Assembly (NCBI GenBank): GCA_028826165.1
Contig: JAPDFW010000070.1
Span: forward strand, 642,501 to 706,500
Reading direction: 5' to 3'
Source: Anaeramoeba ignava
Taxonomy: Eukaryota; Metamonada; Anaeramoebidae
DNA: 64,000 bases
Made by a program: the position numbers and the translations under genes. This document shows, piece after piece, positions 48,247 through 60,218 of the stretch (position 1 is the first letter of the stretch; every line of letters begins with the position of its first letter). The notes beneath the pieces are model-generated. The model saw only the letters and a program-made list of their open reading frames with translations, ran no database searches and had not been told where the DNA came from.

Positions 48247-50851
48247 TCACTTTTTTATATTTTGCATTTTATTGAAAAAATTTTTAATCTTTTTTGAATT
48301 TGGAAATTTTTCTTTTGCATTAATTATAATTGGAAGAATTTGATCCACTTTTCTTTTGATTAATTTTCTAAATTCTAAATAATAAAATAAATTATTTTTT
48401 TTTAAATAAATTTAATTCATTTTTTTTAAAAACAAAACCTGGAATTTTTAAATATCGATTTAAAAGATTTGATCCACTTTCTTGAATCACTTCATTTTCA
48501 ATCCATTTCGATAATAAATTTATTATTTTAGGAATTGATTCTTTGAATATTTCTTTCTCTAAAAAAGAAAAAAAGAAAAAAAAAGAAAAGAAAATTAAAT
48601 GTTTTCGATTAAAATTTGTTAAAATTACTTAATATTAATTTTGAATTTTTTAAAAGTAAAAATCCATTTTCTATAAGATCTTCTGAATCTGGGAATTCTT
48701 TCCATACTTGAAAAATAATATTTTCTATATTTTCTTTTTGAATTATTTCTTGATTTTCTTTTTTTTTTGTTTTGGTTTTGATTAATTTTTTAAATTGAAA
48801 GAAAAGGAAAAAATTATTTTTTTTTTACTTTCATTTCCAATAATAAGATTTGATAAAGCTAAGATTCCATTTCGTTGTATTTCTATTTCATTTGGAAAAT
48901 CTTTAAGAGAATTAATGATAAGTTCAATTCCTTTTAATTTTCTAATTTGGTTTTGAATTTCTAAATATTTTTTTTTTGAGAAATTAGAAAATTTTTTTTT
49001 TGTTCCACTTTTTTTTTTTTTTACTAAAATTATCAATAGTTAAATTTGCTAAAAGATCAAATCCATTTGATTGAATAGAAAACTTTTCTTTATATTTTTT
49101 TAATATTTCTATAATAATTTGAATTTCTCTTTGTTGAATTAATTTTTGATTTTCTAAATAAATAAAATAAATAAAATGTTATTTTTGTTTTTGATTAAAA
49201 TTAAATTTTGATTTAAATTTTTATTTTTACGAGGTTTTTCAAAAGAGAAATTTGATAAAGCAAAAATTCCCGAAAATGCAATTGGGAAAATATTTTTAGA
49301 TCTTGAAATAGAATCTATAATTATATTAATTCCTTTTTCTTTTTGAATTATTTCTTGATTTTCTTTTTTTTTGTTTTGGTTTTGATTAATTTTTTAAATT
49401 GAAAGAAAAGGAAAAAATTTAATTTTTTTTTACTTTCATTTCCAATAATAAGATTTGATAAAGCTAAGATTCCATTTCGTTGTATTTCTATTTCATTTGG
49501 AAAATATTTAAGAGAATTAATGATAATTTCAATTCCTTTTAATTCTCTAATTTGGTTTTGAATTTCTAAATATTTTTTTTTTGAGAAATTAGAAAATTTT
49601 TTTTTGTTCCACTTTTTTTTTTTTTACCAAAATTATCAATAGTTAAATTTGCTAAAAGATCAAATCCATTTGATTGAAGTAAAGAATTATCAGGAAACTT
49701 TTCCAAACTTTCAATAACAAATGAAATACCATCAAATTCCTGGATAGTTTTTTGATATGCTAAAAAAAATAACAAAAAAAAAAAAGAATAAAAACATTTT
49801 AAATCATTTAAATGAATTTTGAATTAAAAATGGCTAGAAAAATTTTACATTTGAGTTTACTACCTTCTGTACAAAAACGTGATAAAGATGATAATGAATT
49901 TAATAGATTATATGAATCTAAATTTGATTTGCTATTCTCAGTTTGCAAATTTTCTTTCATAATTTCAATGATTACTTTAATATTATTTCTTTCATCTTCA
50001 TTAATACTTTCATATTTTTGTTGGGAAGAAACAACGATATTTGATTCTTCATCTACTTGGTACTTTATATCTTTGTTTTGCAAATTTGAAAGGGAATTAA
50101 TGATTGTTTTTGGTGGGCGTGAAATAAGTGAGATCAAATGTGGACCATTTATTTGCATCCAAATATAAACCATTTTTTTTAGAACAAAACCACCAGGATC
50201 CTTAAATATTTCATCATTTTGATTAATTTCTTCTTGATTATTTCTTTGGTCTATCAATTTTAACAAAGAAATCAACTTCTCCAATGAAAGTAATCCAATT
50301 TTATTTTCTGGAACCAAAGTAAGATTTCTCAACAAAATCTCATTTATTTTCTGTCCTAAAGAATGTTCTTTAAAACTCGAAATTTCGATCCAAAAATCCA
50401 AAATATTTTCTTTTGTAATAAATTTATGCATTTCATAAGAGATTTTTTCTTTGAATTTCTCCAACCCCAATTCATCTGCAATAATAAATAAATGAATAAA
50501 GTCATATTCTTTGATTTTAAATTTCCCATAATAAAGATATTGAACAATTTTTTTCACTAGTTTTTTTGGATAATTTAATTTGATTTTGTTATTTCCTTCT
50601 AAAATTTTTTTGAATAAAAATGATGAACGTGAAACTATTAATTTATGACAACAAAATTTCCCTGATTCACAAATAATTTCAAAATCTGGTTGTATTTGGT
50701 TTTGATTTTCATTTAATTTTTGAAATTTTGGAGTTAATTTTTTCCAATAGTTATGCATTTCTTCGATAATTTCTTTATCATAATCTTTTTTATTAAGAGA
50801 AATTGATTCTTTTGATTTTTCGTTTTGATTGAAAATATTTGATTCAAACAT
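48247..50851 (-). CDS. BTB-ARM repeat protein
   Basis: Nine exons: 50851-49864, 49759-49628, 49565-49434, 49362-49231, 49153-49025, 48960-48829, 48757-48629, 48558-48439 and 48374-48247. They join in phase 1 throughout to give 673 aa. Exon 1 encodes a BTB domain (about residues 50-155: FEIICESGKFCCHKLIVSRS, LVKKIVQYLYYGKFK), a BACK-like helical part, and the first ARM-like segment (ends LLNSLSSLSRFCTE). Exons 2-8 each encode one 40-44-residue ARM repeat of the pattern NQ-x5-GI-x-II-x3-L-x2-FP-x5-IQ-x-NG-x3-L-x-NL. The BTB may bind Cullin-3 or dimerise, with the ARM solenoid binding a partner. Exons 3 and 6 are near-identical. The specific function is unknown. Confidence 0.85.
48735..49680 (-). 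repeat. Intragenic segmental duplication (two ~340-bp copies)
   Basis: The segments at about 48735-49075 and 49345-49680 are near-identical over exon and intron sequence alike. Each covers the 3' part of one ARM exon (SNGFDLLANLTIDNF), the intron with AAAAAAAGTGGAAC, a complete 132-nt ARM exon, the next intron, and the first codons of the following exon (NQEIIQKE). Only a few substitutions and homopolymer differences separate them, so the event is recent. Confidence 0.85.
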
Positions 50852-50974
50852 TTGGAAGAATATTATTTTTTATAATTTTATTTTAGAAAAAAAAAATGAA
50901 AAAAAATGAATCAGGAAAAAAAAAGTTTTTATAATAAAAATCTTATCTAAAAAAAAAAGTTTTGAATATAATTT

Positions 50975-52248
50975 TCATTTGAATTCATGTTGGAATTCAG
51001 AAATAAGTTGCAAAATATCACCTTTTTGTTGATCTTTTTCGATTCTAGAAATAATTTGTGTTAATGCTTGATATAGTTGTTTGTTTTCTTTTGAAAACTT
51101 TTCTCTTGATTCAATTGTTGTTTTTATTAGTTCAGATTGAGTTAAAAGGATATGATTCAATTCCTTTTTCTTTTCTCGATGATTTTTTTCCATTTCTTCA
51201 ATATCCTTGATTTTCTGTTGAATTTCTTGTTCTTTTTGGCTCCAAAAATCATTAAAGTGTTTTTGTATTTTTTCAATTTTGGAAATGAATTGATTCTGAT
51301 CTTTTTGTAAATCAAAAATAAGTGGAGTTATTTCTTTCATTTCTGATAATTTACCAAGAAAATTCTTGCCAATTTGCGTAATTTCTTCGTTATTGATTTC
51401 AAAAAACATTTCTTCTGATCTTAAATCATCTTGAAATCCAAAATGGACTTTAAATAGGAATAATTAATTGATTGATTTTAAAAATAAATTAATAAATTAG
51501 ATAAAATCTTTTTTTTTTTAATTAGTAATTTATGAATAAAAACGTTTGTCTTGAATATCTTCTGTTCCAATATCACTGTATGTTTCAAAAATGGAGAAAT
51601 CATGACTTTCAGTTAAAACGTCATATGTTGTTGTTGTGTCTAATTGGAAATCTATTGATTTTTCATTAGTATAAGAAGGCGTTTCATCATATTTTTTAGG
51701 ACTGACCATTGCTTTGAAAATGGGTTCATTTGACAAAAAATAAACAGTTAACTAAATTTAGTTCGTTTGATTTTAAGTTAGTTTTTAAATTGGATTTTTC
51801 CATAACTTTTAAAAACAATTACAATCAATTCAACCCAAAAAATATCATTTGATTGAGTTTTCATTTGAATAAAAACATTAGTCCAAGATGGTTTTTTAGT
51901 TGAATTTGTTTTTCTTATTGATTTGATTAAATAATTAATTAATAAAAAAATAAAGGGATTGTTTTCTTTTTTTTTTTTATAATAATAAAAATACTCTTCT
52001 AGTGATAAAAAAAAGAACACAAGCAATTGCCCAGTAAACATATTAAAATGGGTTTGATAAAAAGGGCAGAAATCACTGAAAAACCGATTATTAGGGTTTT
52101 CAGTTATTCCAAGTATATTTACAAAAGATTGATTAGATTCAATTATTTTTCCATTTATATCAAGTGCTATAAAAGCTTCTTTTGATTTCTGAAGTGAATC
52201 ACAATTGGTTCGGAAAATTTTTGGGGTTATTTTTAATGAATTTCCCAT
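50975..52248 (-). CDS. PAS-domain coiled-coil protein
   Basis: The start ATG is at 52248 (MGNSLKITPK; Gly2 could be myristoylated). Residues 20-70 show the front of a PAS domain: KEAFIALDINGKIIESNQSF, then VNILGITENPNNRFFSDFCP. A later exon carries WTNVFIQMKTQSNDIFWVELI, the back half of PAS. A GTAATT...TTTAG intron then joins LTVYFLSNEPIFKAMV. A further phase-1 intron (GTTTTT to TTTAAAG) joins DIQDK to LHFGFQDDLRSEE and the C-terminal coiled coil, which ends at 50975. The join between the two PAS halves (about 52040-51890) could not be fixed: the frame is open, but the translated poly-F/K stretch is intron-like. PAS domains sense small molecules or mediate dimers; the ligand is unknown. Confidence 0.65.
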
Positions 52249-52331
52249 TTTTATTAAAAAAAAAAAAAAGAAGAAAAATAATTTTAATTTTTTAATTTTT
52301 TATTTTAATTTTTTCTTTTATTTTTTTTTTA
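52249..52331. promoter_or_regulatory. 83-bp divergent promoter region
   Basis: This is the entire spacer between the PAS gene (leftward) and COG6 (rightward). It is an A-tract on the left and a T/TTTTAAT stretch on the right, so each gene starts immediately after a T-rich run on its own coding strand. Confidence 0.5.
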
Positions 52332-54416
52332 ATGTCAACTCCTCAAACTTTATCATTAAAACGTAAAGTTGACAAAGTTCTTGAAATTTCCGAAAATGAC
52401 CAACAATTAATTTCTTCACTTCAATACATCTCAAAATTCTACAATGAAAACACAATTAAATCACGACGCAATTTACGAAATACAATTGAAAAACAACGAA
52501 ATGAATCAATAAGAAATTTTCTTGAAAAATTTTCCAAAATCAAAAACACATTTGAGTCAGTCATACAAAATGTTCATAGTTTAAACACTGTTTGCGAGGA
52601 AATCACTAATCAAATCGAAGAGGCTAAGCAAACATCAACAGATATTTTTGAGCAGTTGCAAAAAACTGATTCACTTGCGTTATTTTCACAGCAAAAAAAA
52701 CTAGTGGTTGAAAATTTCATAGCGAAATATTCACTCACAAAAGAAGAACAAGAAGTGCTTTTAGCAAAGCCTATCAGCAACTTTGCTTTCTTTGATGTTT
52801 TAAACCGCATTTCGCAAATTCTCACCGACTGCAGAAGCCTCTTAAGAGCAAATCAGCAACAAACGATCTTGGAGCTTCTTGATCAGACACTTTCGCTTCA
52901 AGAACAAGCTTTTGATCGGCTTTTCCGCTGGACACAATCGCGCTGCAAAGATTTCATTAAGAACCCTGAAGAAATAATGGGAGATTTTGATGGTTTTGAA
53001 AGCAATCCAAATATTTTTGAAAATAATTCAAATAATATTGAAAATAATCATTTGGAAAATAGTAATTTAAACAATCTGCAAAATAGCATCGATAACTCAC
53101 CGAGGATAACCCTTCCTCAAAATAACCAAATCACGGATGGTGTTCTTATACAAAAGGCCTTTGCAGTGTTGTCCTCTCGTGTTGTGCTTCTTAACAAAAG
53201 CATTGAAGTATTTGTGTCATCCCGACAACAAGCGCAAATACGAGGCTTCATTACAGCGCTAACCATAGGAGGACCATACGGGACACCATTGCCGATTGAG
53301 ATCAATTCGGACAATCCGATGCGGTTTATAAGCGACATGTTGGCATGGATTCATCAGTCAATTGCTGATGAAAAGGAGATTATCATGTGGATATTCAAGG
53401 ATATCCCAAGCGATATTACAGATCAAAAGGAGGTTTTGGGCTCCATTTTCCAGGGATTATCACGCTCTTTTCGTGTTAGAGTGGAACAGGTTCTTAAGAC
53501 TCAAATTAGCATGCTTGTTTCTTTTAAAATTTCCAATTTACTTGATTTCTATCTCAATAAAACAAAATTACTTCTCTCTCAAAATTGCGATTTTCTTGCG
53601 TTAATAGAAGAGCTAAAAAACCTCAGCTTCACTAAATTCACCGAAAAACTTGGGATTGAAACCAAGAGTCTGCTGAACTTTGCGCCAAAAATACAGCCCA
53701 AAGAACTAGTTCCACCAAAAAAACTACAAGAATGGATGATCCTAATCACAGAAATATTGGACACTTATCAGAGCTCAATCGTGCCTGACATCCCGTCCAA
53801 CATACAAGCCCCGCCAATACTTAAGCTACTTATTGATCCCTGCTTGCAAATGCTCGCCTTATCTGCAACAGGCCTGAATGCCTCGGATATGTCCGTTTAT
53901 TTATGCAACTCAATTTTCTTCATCAGAAATTCACTTTCTTCTTTTGATTTCACTCGTGAGTTCCTGGAAATGCTCGACGCTCAAATCGACGCTCATATGG
54001 ATACTCTTGTTGAGGAACAGCACCAAATTATCCTGCGCGAATGCAATATGGCTGAGAAAATTCGCATCATTCAATCCCAAAATAAATCTCAATCTCAATC
54101 TCAATCTCAAAATAAATCTCAAAATGATTTTGTTCCTCTTTCCCAAATCTTTGAAACTAATACTCAATCTATCAAAAATACAATCGCCCTTTTTGATAAC
54201 TCAATCAAAATTCTTGATTCCCTTGTTTTTCCTCAATGTGATAAAATTTTAAATCTTCAACTTAGAAGAAATGCAAAAAAACAAATTATTCAACTCACTC
54301 TTCTTGGATATAAAATATTATATGATTCAATTATGGATCCCAAAAATCAATATCCAAATCCTGAATCAATTGTGCCAAGAACTCCTGATCAAATTGAATC
54401 TCTGATTAAAATTTAG
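52332..54416 (+). CDS. COG6: Conserved oligomeric Golgi complex subunit 6
   Basis: An intronless 694-aa protein. COG6 is a lobe B subunit of the COG tether, which controls retrograde vesicle traffic within the Golgi. Matching blocks are LKRKVDKVLEI near the start, then SRRNLRNTIEKQR (about 49-61), a long helical coiled region, FFDVLNRISQILTDCRSLLR, QQTILELLDQTLSLQEQAFD with RLFRWTQSRCKDF, and RGFITALTIGGPYGTPLPIE with DMLAWIHQSIADEKE, the most conserved COG6 stretch. Length is close to human COG6 (657 aa). There is an N-rich insertion near residues 220-260 and an SQSQ-NK tract near 580-595. Its middle is noticeably richer in G+C than its surroundings. It is divergent from the PAS gene. Confidence 0.93.
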   Translation: MSTPQTLSLKRKVDKVLEISENDQQLISSLQYISKFYNENTIKSRRNLRNTIEKQRNESIRNFLEKFSKIKNTFESVIQNVHSLNTVCEEITNQIEEAKQTSTDIFEQLQKTDSLALFSQQKKLVVENFIAKYSLTKEEQEVLLAKPISNFAFFDVLNRISQILTDCRSLLRANQQQTILELLDQTLSLQEQAFDRLFRWTQSRCKDFIKNPEEIMGDFDGFESNPNIFENNSNNIENNHLENSNLNNLQNSIDNSPRITLPQNNQITDGVLIQKAFAVLSSRVVLLNKSIEVFVSSRQQAQIRGFITALTIGGPYGTPLPIEINSDNPMRFISDMLAWIHQSIADEKEIIMWIFKDIPSDITDQKEVLGSIFQGLSRSFRVRVEQVLKTQISMLVSFKISNLLDFYLNKTKLLLSQNCDFLALIEELKNLSFTKFTEKLGIETKSLLNFAPKIQPKELVPPKKLQEWMILITEILDTYQSSIVPDIPSNIQAPPILKLLIDPCLQMLALSATGLNASDMSVYLCNSIFFIRNSLSSFDFTREFLEMLDAQIDAHMDTLVEEQHQIILRECNMAEKIRIIQSQNKSQSQSQSQNKSQNDFVPLSQIFETNTQSIKNTIALFDNSIKILDSLVFPQCDKILNLQLRRNAKKQIIQLTLLGYKILYDSIMDPKNQYPNPESIVPRTPDQIESLIKI

Positions 54417-54502
54417 AAATTTAAAAAAAATATTTTTTTTTTCTTTTTTAATTTAAATCCAAAAAAAAAAAGATTAAAAAAAATTTTTCTTTTTTTTTCT
54501 TT

Positions 54503-57372
54503 TTAGTTTTTGAGTTTTTCTTCTGTTTTTATTAAAATTTTCTGTAGATTTTTGTTTTGAAGAAATTGATTTTTTCCTGATGAAAGTATTTTATCAATTT
54601 TCATTTGATTCATCAATTTTTTCATTTCTATTTTTTTTATTTTTTTTTTTTTGGTTATTTAAAAAAAAAAAAAGTGGAACAAAAATAAAATTAACAAAAA
54701 AAAAAAATTTTTTCTTTTTTTTTTAAAGTTTAATTTTTACCTTCTGATTTTGAAAGAATATTGATAAGAAAACAAGCCCATTTAAAAATTTCATGATTAT
54801 TTGGAAATTTAATTAAAACCGAAACTAACAAATTAATCACATTATGTTCTTGAATAAATGAAATATCTATTAAAAATTAATAAAATTAATAAAATTAATA
54901 AAATTAATAAAAATAATAAAATAATCAAACCAAGATTATATTCTAATAAATTTCCTAAAGCAAGAAATCCTCTTCTTTGGATTGAATCATTATTTTCAAA
55001 TTCTTTCATTATCGATACTATTAATTCTCGACCATTCAATTCAATAATTTTTTTTTGATTAACTAATAATTTGAAAAATAAAATTCACTTTTTTTTCTTT
55101 TCTAAAATTTGGATTAGCAAAAAAATTTACGTTCATTATCAGCTAAATTCCCTAAAGCAAAAATTCCCCATCTTTGTAAAATTTCATTTTTCGGAAATTT
55201 GTTCATAGCTTCAATAATACGCTCAATTCCTTCGAGTTTATTAACTAATATTTTATTTTCTTTATTTCCGTTATTGTTATTATTTTTGTTTTGAAAAAGA
55301 TTTCTTTTGTTTTTTAAAAAATACGAGGAATAAATGCAACTAAATTCCCAATTGCAAAACAAGAATTAATTTGAATTTCTTCATTTCCATAAAATTTTTG
55401 CATTGAAGATAAAATGATTCTAATCACTTTCATTTTTCCAATTTTTTGTTGTGACTCTAAATAAATTGAAATGTAAAAATAAAATAAAATCTTTTCTTTC
55501 AAAAAAAAAATTTTTTTCTTTTAGGGAAAAAAAAATTTATTACCTCTTGTATCTGCTAAATTTCCAAAAGCAAGACATCCCCATCTTTGAATAAGTTCAT
55601 TATCCTCAAATTCAATCATTGCATTTAAAATTACAACACAGGAAAGTAAAATTTTACGTTTCATTTCTGGATCTGAAAAAAAAAAGAATTAAATCAAATC
55701 AAATTAAATAAAATCAAATTCAATTCAAATCAAATCAAATCAAATCAAATTAAAATCAAATTAAATCAAATTAAATCAAATTAAATTAAATTAAATTAAA
55801 TTAAATTAAATTAAATTAAATCAAATTAAATTAAATCAAATTAAATTAAATCAAATCAAATTAAATTAAATCAAATCAAATCAAATCAAATTAAATTAAA
55901 TCAAATCAAATTCAAATTCAAATTCAAATTCAAATTCAAATTAAATTAAATTAAATTAAATTAAATCAAATTAAATCAAATCAAATTAAATAAAATTAAA
56001 TTAAATCAAATCAAATCAAATTAAATCAAATCAAATCAAATAAAATTAAATTAAATCAAATCAAATCAAATTTACCCCATATATAAGCTAGAAGATTTGC
56101 TAAAGTTAAACAACACCATTGTTGAATTTTTTCTGATTTTTGGAATTTTTGCATTATTGATAAAATTAATTCAACTCCACCTGAATCTTTAAAAATTTTC
56201 TTATTTTCTTAATAAATCAAAATTAAAATCAAAATTAAAATTAAATAGTATTTTTTTTCTTAATAATCCTAAATTTACCAGGAATATCAACAATATTCCC
56301 AATAGCAAAACAACAATTTTCAATAACTTCTTCATTATCCATAAAGTTTTTCAATGCAACAAATAATAATGAAAATCCTTCATTTTGAGAAATTATAAGC
56401 TTACTTTCTAAAATGATTTATTTATGGAAATAATTTAAAATGATAAAAAAAAGAATGTGATTTGGATTGAATAAAAGTTTTTTTTTTACCTCGAGATTCA
56501 GCAAAATTCCCAAGTATAAAGCTTATCCATTTTTGAATATTAGCATTTTGACTAAATACTTTCATTGTTAATAAAACTAATGGAATTCCTGAAAAATCAA
56601 TAATTTTTGATTTTGTTTCTTTTCAGATCAAAATTAAAATTGAGTATTTTAAATAGTTTAGAAATTAGGATCGAAAAAAAAAAAGTTAACAATACCAGGC
56701 TTTTCAGTAATAAGATTAGCAAGAGCTATTGAAGATAATTCTTGTATTTTTTCATTATTTTTAAAGTGTTTCATTAAAAGAATAAGACTATGAACTAAAA
56801 TTTCAAATTCGTCAACATGATCTTTAATATTTTGAATTTCATTTTGATTTTCATTTTCATTTTGATTTTCATTTTCATTTTGATTTTCATTTTCATTTTG
56901 ATTTTCATTTTGATTTTGAATTTGATTTTGATTTTCATTTTGATTTTGATTTAGATTTTGATTTAGATTTTGATTTAGATTTTGATTTTGATTTTCTTTT
57001 TGAATTTCATTTTGATTTTGATTTTGATTTTGATTTTGATTTATATTTTCATTTTGAATTTCATTTTCATTTTGATTTTCATTTTCTTGTTTAATTTCTT
57101 GATGACTTTCATTTTCATTTTCATTTTCTTGTTTAATTTCATTTTCATTTTTGATTTTGATTTTGATTTTGATTTTCATTTTCATTTTCATTTTCATTTT
57201 CTTGTTTAATTTCATTTTCATTTTCATTTTCTTGTTTAATTTCTTGATGACTTTCCTTTTTAATTTCTTGTTTAATTTCTTGAGATTTTTGAATCATCTC
57301 TTCCATAATTTGATGAAATTTTATACTTAATTCCTCAAAATTTTGTTTAATCCCTTTTAATTCTTTATCCAT
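54503..57372 (-). CDS. ARM-repeat protein with N/E/Q-rich N-terminus
   Basis: Ten exons: 57372-56696, 56588-56490, 56407-56279, 56207-56076, 55672-55544, 55456-55325, 55259-55131, 55062-54931, 54866-54741 and 54627-54503. All introns are phase 1; the sum is 602 aa once a single extra base in exon 1 is allowed for. Exon 1 has a coiled-coil start (MDKELKGIKQNFEELSIKF), a long NENQ/QNQN tract, and the first ARM repeat. Each later exon carries one ARM repeat (e.g. GIERIIEAMNKFPKNEILQR, WGIFALGNLAD). The frame breaks at a T-run of five (57148-57152) where the hexamer predicts four; removing one base gives the exact phase needed at the exon end. ARM solenoids bind proteins; no partner is evident. 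Confidence 0.8.
55673..56075 (-). repeat. AAATCAAATTAAATT-repeat intron of the ARM gene
   Basis: This 403-bp intron runs from GTAAAT at 56075 to ATTTTTTTTTTTCAG-type acceptor at 55673. It is filled with AAATC/AAATT pentamers. The other introns of this gene are about 60-110 nt and lack it. Confidence 0.8.
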
Positions 57373-57503
57373 TTTAATTTTTATTTTAATTTTAATTTTA
57401 TTCGAATTTTAATTTATTCATAAAAAGAAAAATGAAAAAATAATTTTTATTTTTTTAAAAAACAAAAAAGAAGAAAAAATTTTTTAATTGAGAAATAATT
57501 CTT

Positions 57504-60089
57504 TTAAAAAAATATGCATTTATTATTAGAGTTCTTATTCCGAAATTCTTCTAATTTAAGTGCATAAATTGAGTATTTGTTTAATTGGAAATAATCAACA
57601 CAATCAATCAATTCATTCAAAACAGAATTTGGAAGATCAGAATCGAAATCATCAAAATAAAGAAATTTAACAAGTGATTCAATTGTTTTAAAAGATTTCC
57701 CACTGTAATCATTCACTTGTCCACTTGAATCATTTACACTAACAAACATTCCATAATAAAGTTTACTTCTTGCCATCAAAATTGATTTATGAACCTTAAT
57801 CCTATTTCCTTCAGAAATAATTGTGAAATCTGTTGATTCTTTGTCATTGTAATATTTCCTTAAATCTTCTCTTAAAGAACTCATTTGTTTTTCTTTTGTT
57901 GATATTTTTGTTTCTTCAAGTATTTCTCCAATTTGTTTTTCATATTCTTCACTCATCCTTTCTGAGTAAATAAACATTAGAAAGGCTCTGATTAACTCTT
58001 GACTTCTTGTTTTAAGTAGTTCAATTATTTTGGAAACGTTTTCTTTTCCTATTCTCATTTCAAGAATTTGCTTATGGAAAGCCTACATTTCCATCAAAAG
58101 TTTCAATTTTTCCATCTATTAATTGTTGTTTTCGGAAAAGTTTCGCAAAATCTAAATTCAAACTACGATGTGAAAGAATATAATTGACTAACTTTGGATC
58201 TTTAACATAAGAATAAGGAAATAATTTAAACTAAAAAAAAAGAGAAAAACAATCGGTTTTTTTTTGTGTGATTTTAAAATCATCAAATAATACTTTATTT
58301 ATTTATTTACTAACATTCTATTTTCCAAAAAAACAAAGACAAATAGTTTCCAATTATTCATTTAATTTTAATTTTAATTTTAATTTTTAATTTTAATTTT
58401 AATTTTAATTTACATCTTCAATTTCTGGATTTGCTTTATATTTGATTGATATTTTTATTTTCATTTCGTTTTGATTCTCACAAACAAAATGAAAAGGTGT
58501 TTTTCCCTATTTATTTAATTAATCAATCAATTAAAAAAAATTTCAATTATTTACTTAAATAAATTAATAAATTCACATCCTAAAATTAAATTAAATTAAA
58601 TTAAATCAAATTAAATCAAATTAAATAAAATTAAATCAAATTAAATTCAATTAAATTAAATTAAATTAAATTAAATAAAATTAAATTATTAATAATTTTA
58701 CAATCTAAATTAATAGGAAAAATAATATTTTAAAAGATTCAAAACAAAACATAAATGATTCATTGATATTATTATTATTATTAATAATAATATCGAGTTT
58801 TACATTTTGAATATTTGGATTTGCTTTTTTTTGAAGAAGAAACTCATAAATTTTTGTTTCTTTTTGTTTACAAGCAAGATGTAATGGAGTTTCTTTCTAA
58901 AATTGGTTTTTTTTAATCAATTCATTCTTCTTTTTTTTGAAATAATTTTACTTTTTGATTTAAGAATTTAATTTACATTCTAAATTAAATTGTTTATTTA
59001 AAAAAGAAAGAATAAATGAAATTTAATATTTCTCTTCTAATAATTGTTTTTATTTCAAAAAAAAAATTTCTAAGAAATAAAATCACTTTCTAAATTTAAA
59101 TCAAAAATCAAAATTTAATTAAAATCTTAAAATATATAAATATATATATTAACATCTTGCGAATTAATATCAGCTCCTGATTCAAGTAATAATTGAATGA
59201 TTTCTGTTTTTGTACATTTCAAACAAGCATTATGCAAAGGGGTTCTTTTCTTAAATCATTCCAAAAAATATATATTATTAAATTTATCGATTTATATTTA
59301 AAATAATTTTGATTTTTAAATATAAACTAAATTAAAATACCCACTTTTATATGAGAAAGAAATAAAATTTACTTAGTAAAACAAAGAAGATGAATCAAAA
59401 TAAAAATAATTATTTTACTTCCTTAAAAAAAAAACAAAAATTATTATTGTAAATATTTTTATATTTTGAATAAAATTAATTACATTTTTTGAATTAATAT
59501 TTGAACCGGAATTAATAAGAAGTTTAATCACTTCCAAAGAAGAATTTCCAAAAGTTGCATATAATAATGGGGTTACTCCCTAAAAGTAAAAAACAATTTG
59601 TTTTTCTTTCTAAATTAAGATTTTTCTTTTATTTCTTTTGTTTCTTTTTTCAAACTATTTTAAAATGAAATTCTAAATTTAATCACTTAAAAGCAAAAGT
59701 AATCAATCATCTTGAATTCAAACCATTAGACTAAATAATAAAAAAAATTAATTTCAAATTAAAAATAGAAAAATAAAAATATAAATATTTCTACTTGAGC
59801 AAAATTCACATCTGCTCCTTTTTCAATAAGCAATTGAATAATATCAAAATTAGAAGAATTTTTGCAAGCACAAAGAAGTGGTGTTAAATCCTATTTTTAA
59901 AATTTGTTTTTGATTAAATATAAATATAAATATAAATATAAATATAAATATAAATTGATTTAATCAAATATTGTTTAATATTTGTTTTACATTTCTAATT
60001 GAATTAATATCAACTCCTGAATTTAAACATAATTTACAACCTTCAATATTTGATTTTTGAATTGAAAAAAACAAACGATTAACAAACAT
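57504..60089 (-). CDS. Ankyrin-repeat protein with two BTB domains
   Basis: Exons 60089-59991, 59890-59795, 59579-59484, 59249-59154, 58896-58804 and 58506-58414 each encode one ankyrin repeat of 31-33 residues (KRTPLHNACLKCTKTEIIQL then LLESGADINSQD). All boundaries are phase 0. Exon 7 (58230-57504) encodes a first BTB (FAKLFRKQQLIDGKIETFDG, then HKQILEMR, AFLMFIYSERM) and a second BTB (STDFTIISEGNRIKVHKSIL, then VKFLYFDDF). A one-base frame break is at about 58076-58077 (an extra C on the coding strand), between GNVGF and HKQILEMR. Without it the protein is about 432 aa. The alternative is a GT-AG intron of only 16 nt. Ankyrin-BTB proteins are usually Cullin-3 adaptors. Confidence 0.82.
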
Positions 60090-60218
60090 TCCAAAATGAA
60101 AAAAAATGAAAAAAAAAATGAATTTTTGAATTGAATTTTTAATTTCGATGAAAATTTCTTTTTCTCTTTGAAAAAGAAAAAAAGTAAAGTAAAGTAAAGT
60201 TGAATAAAAAAAAAATCC

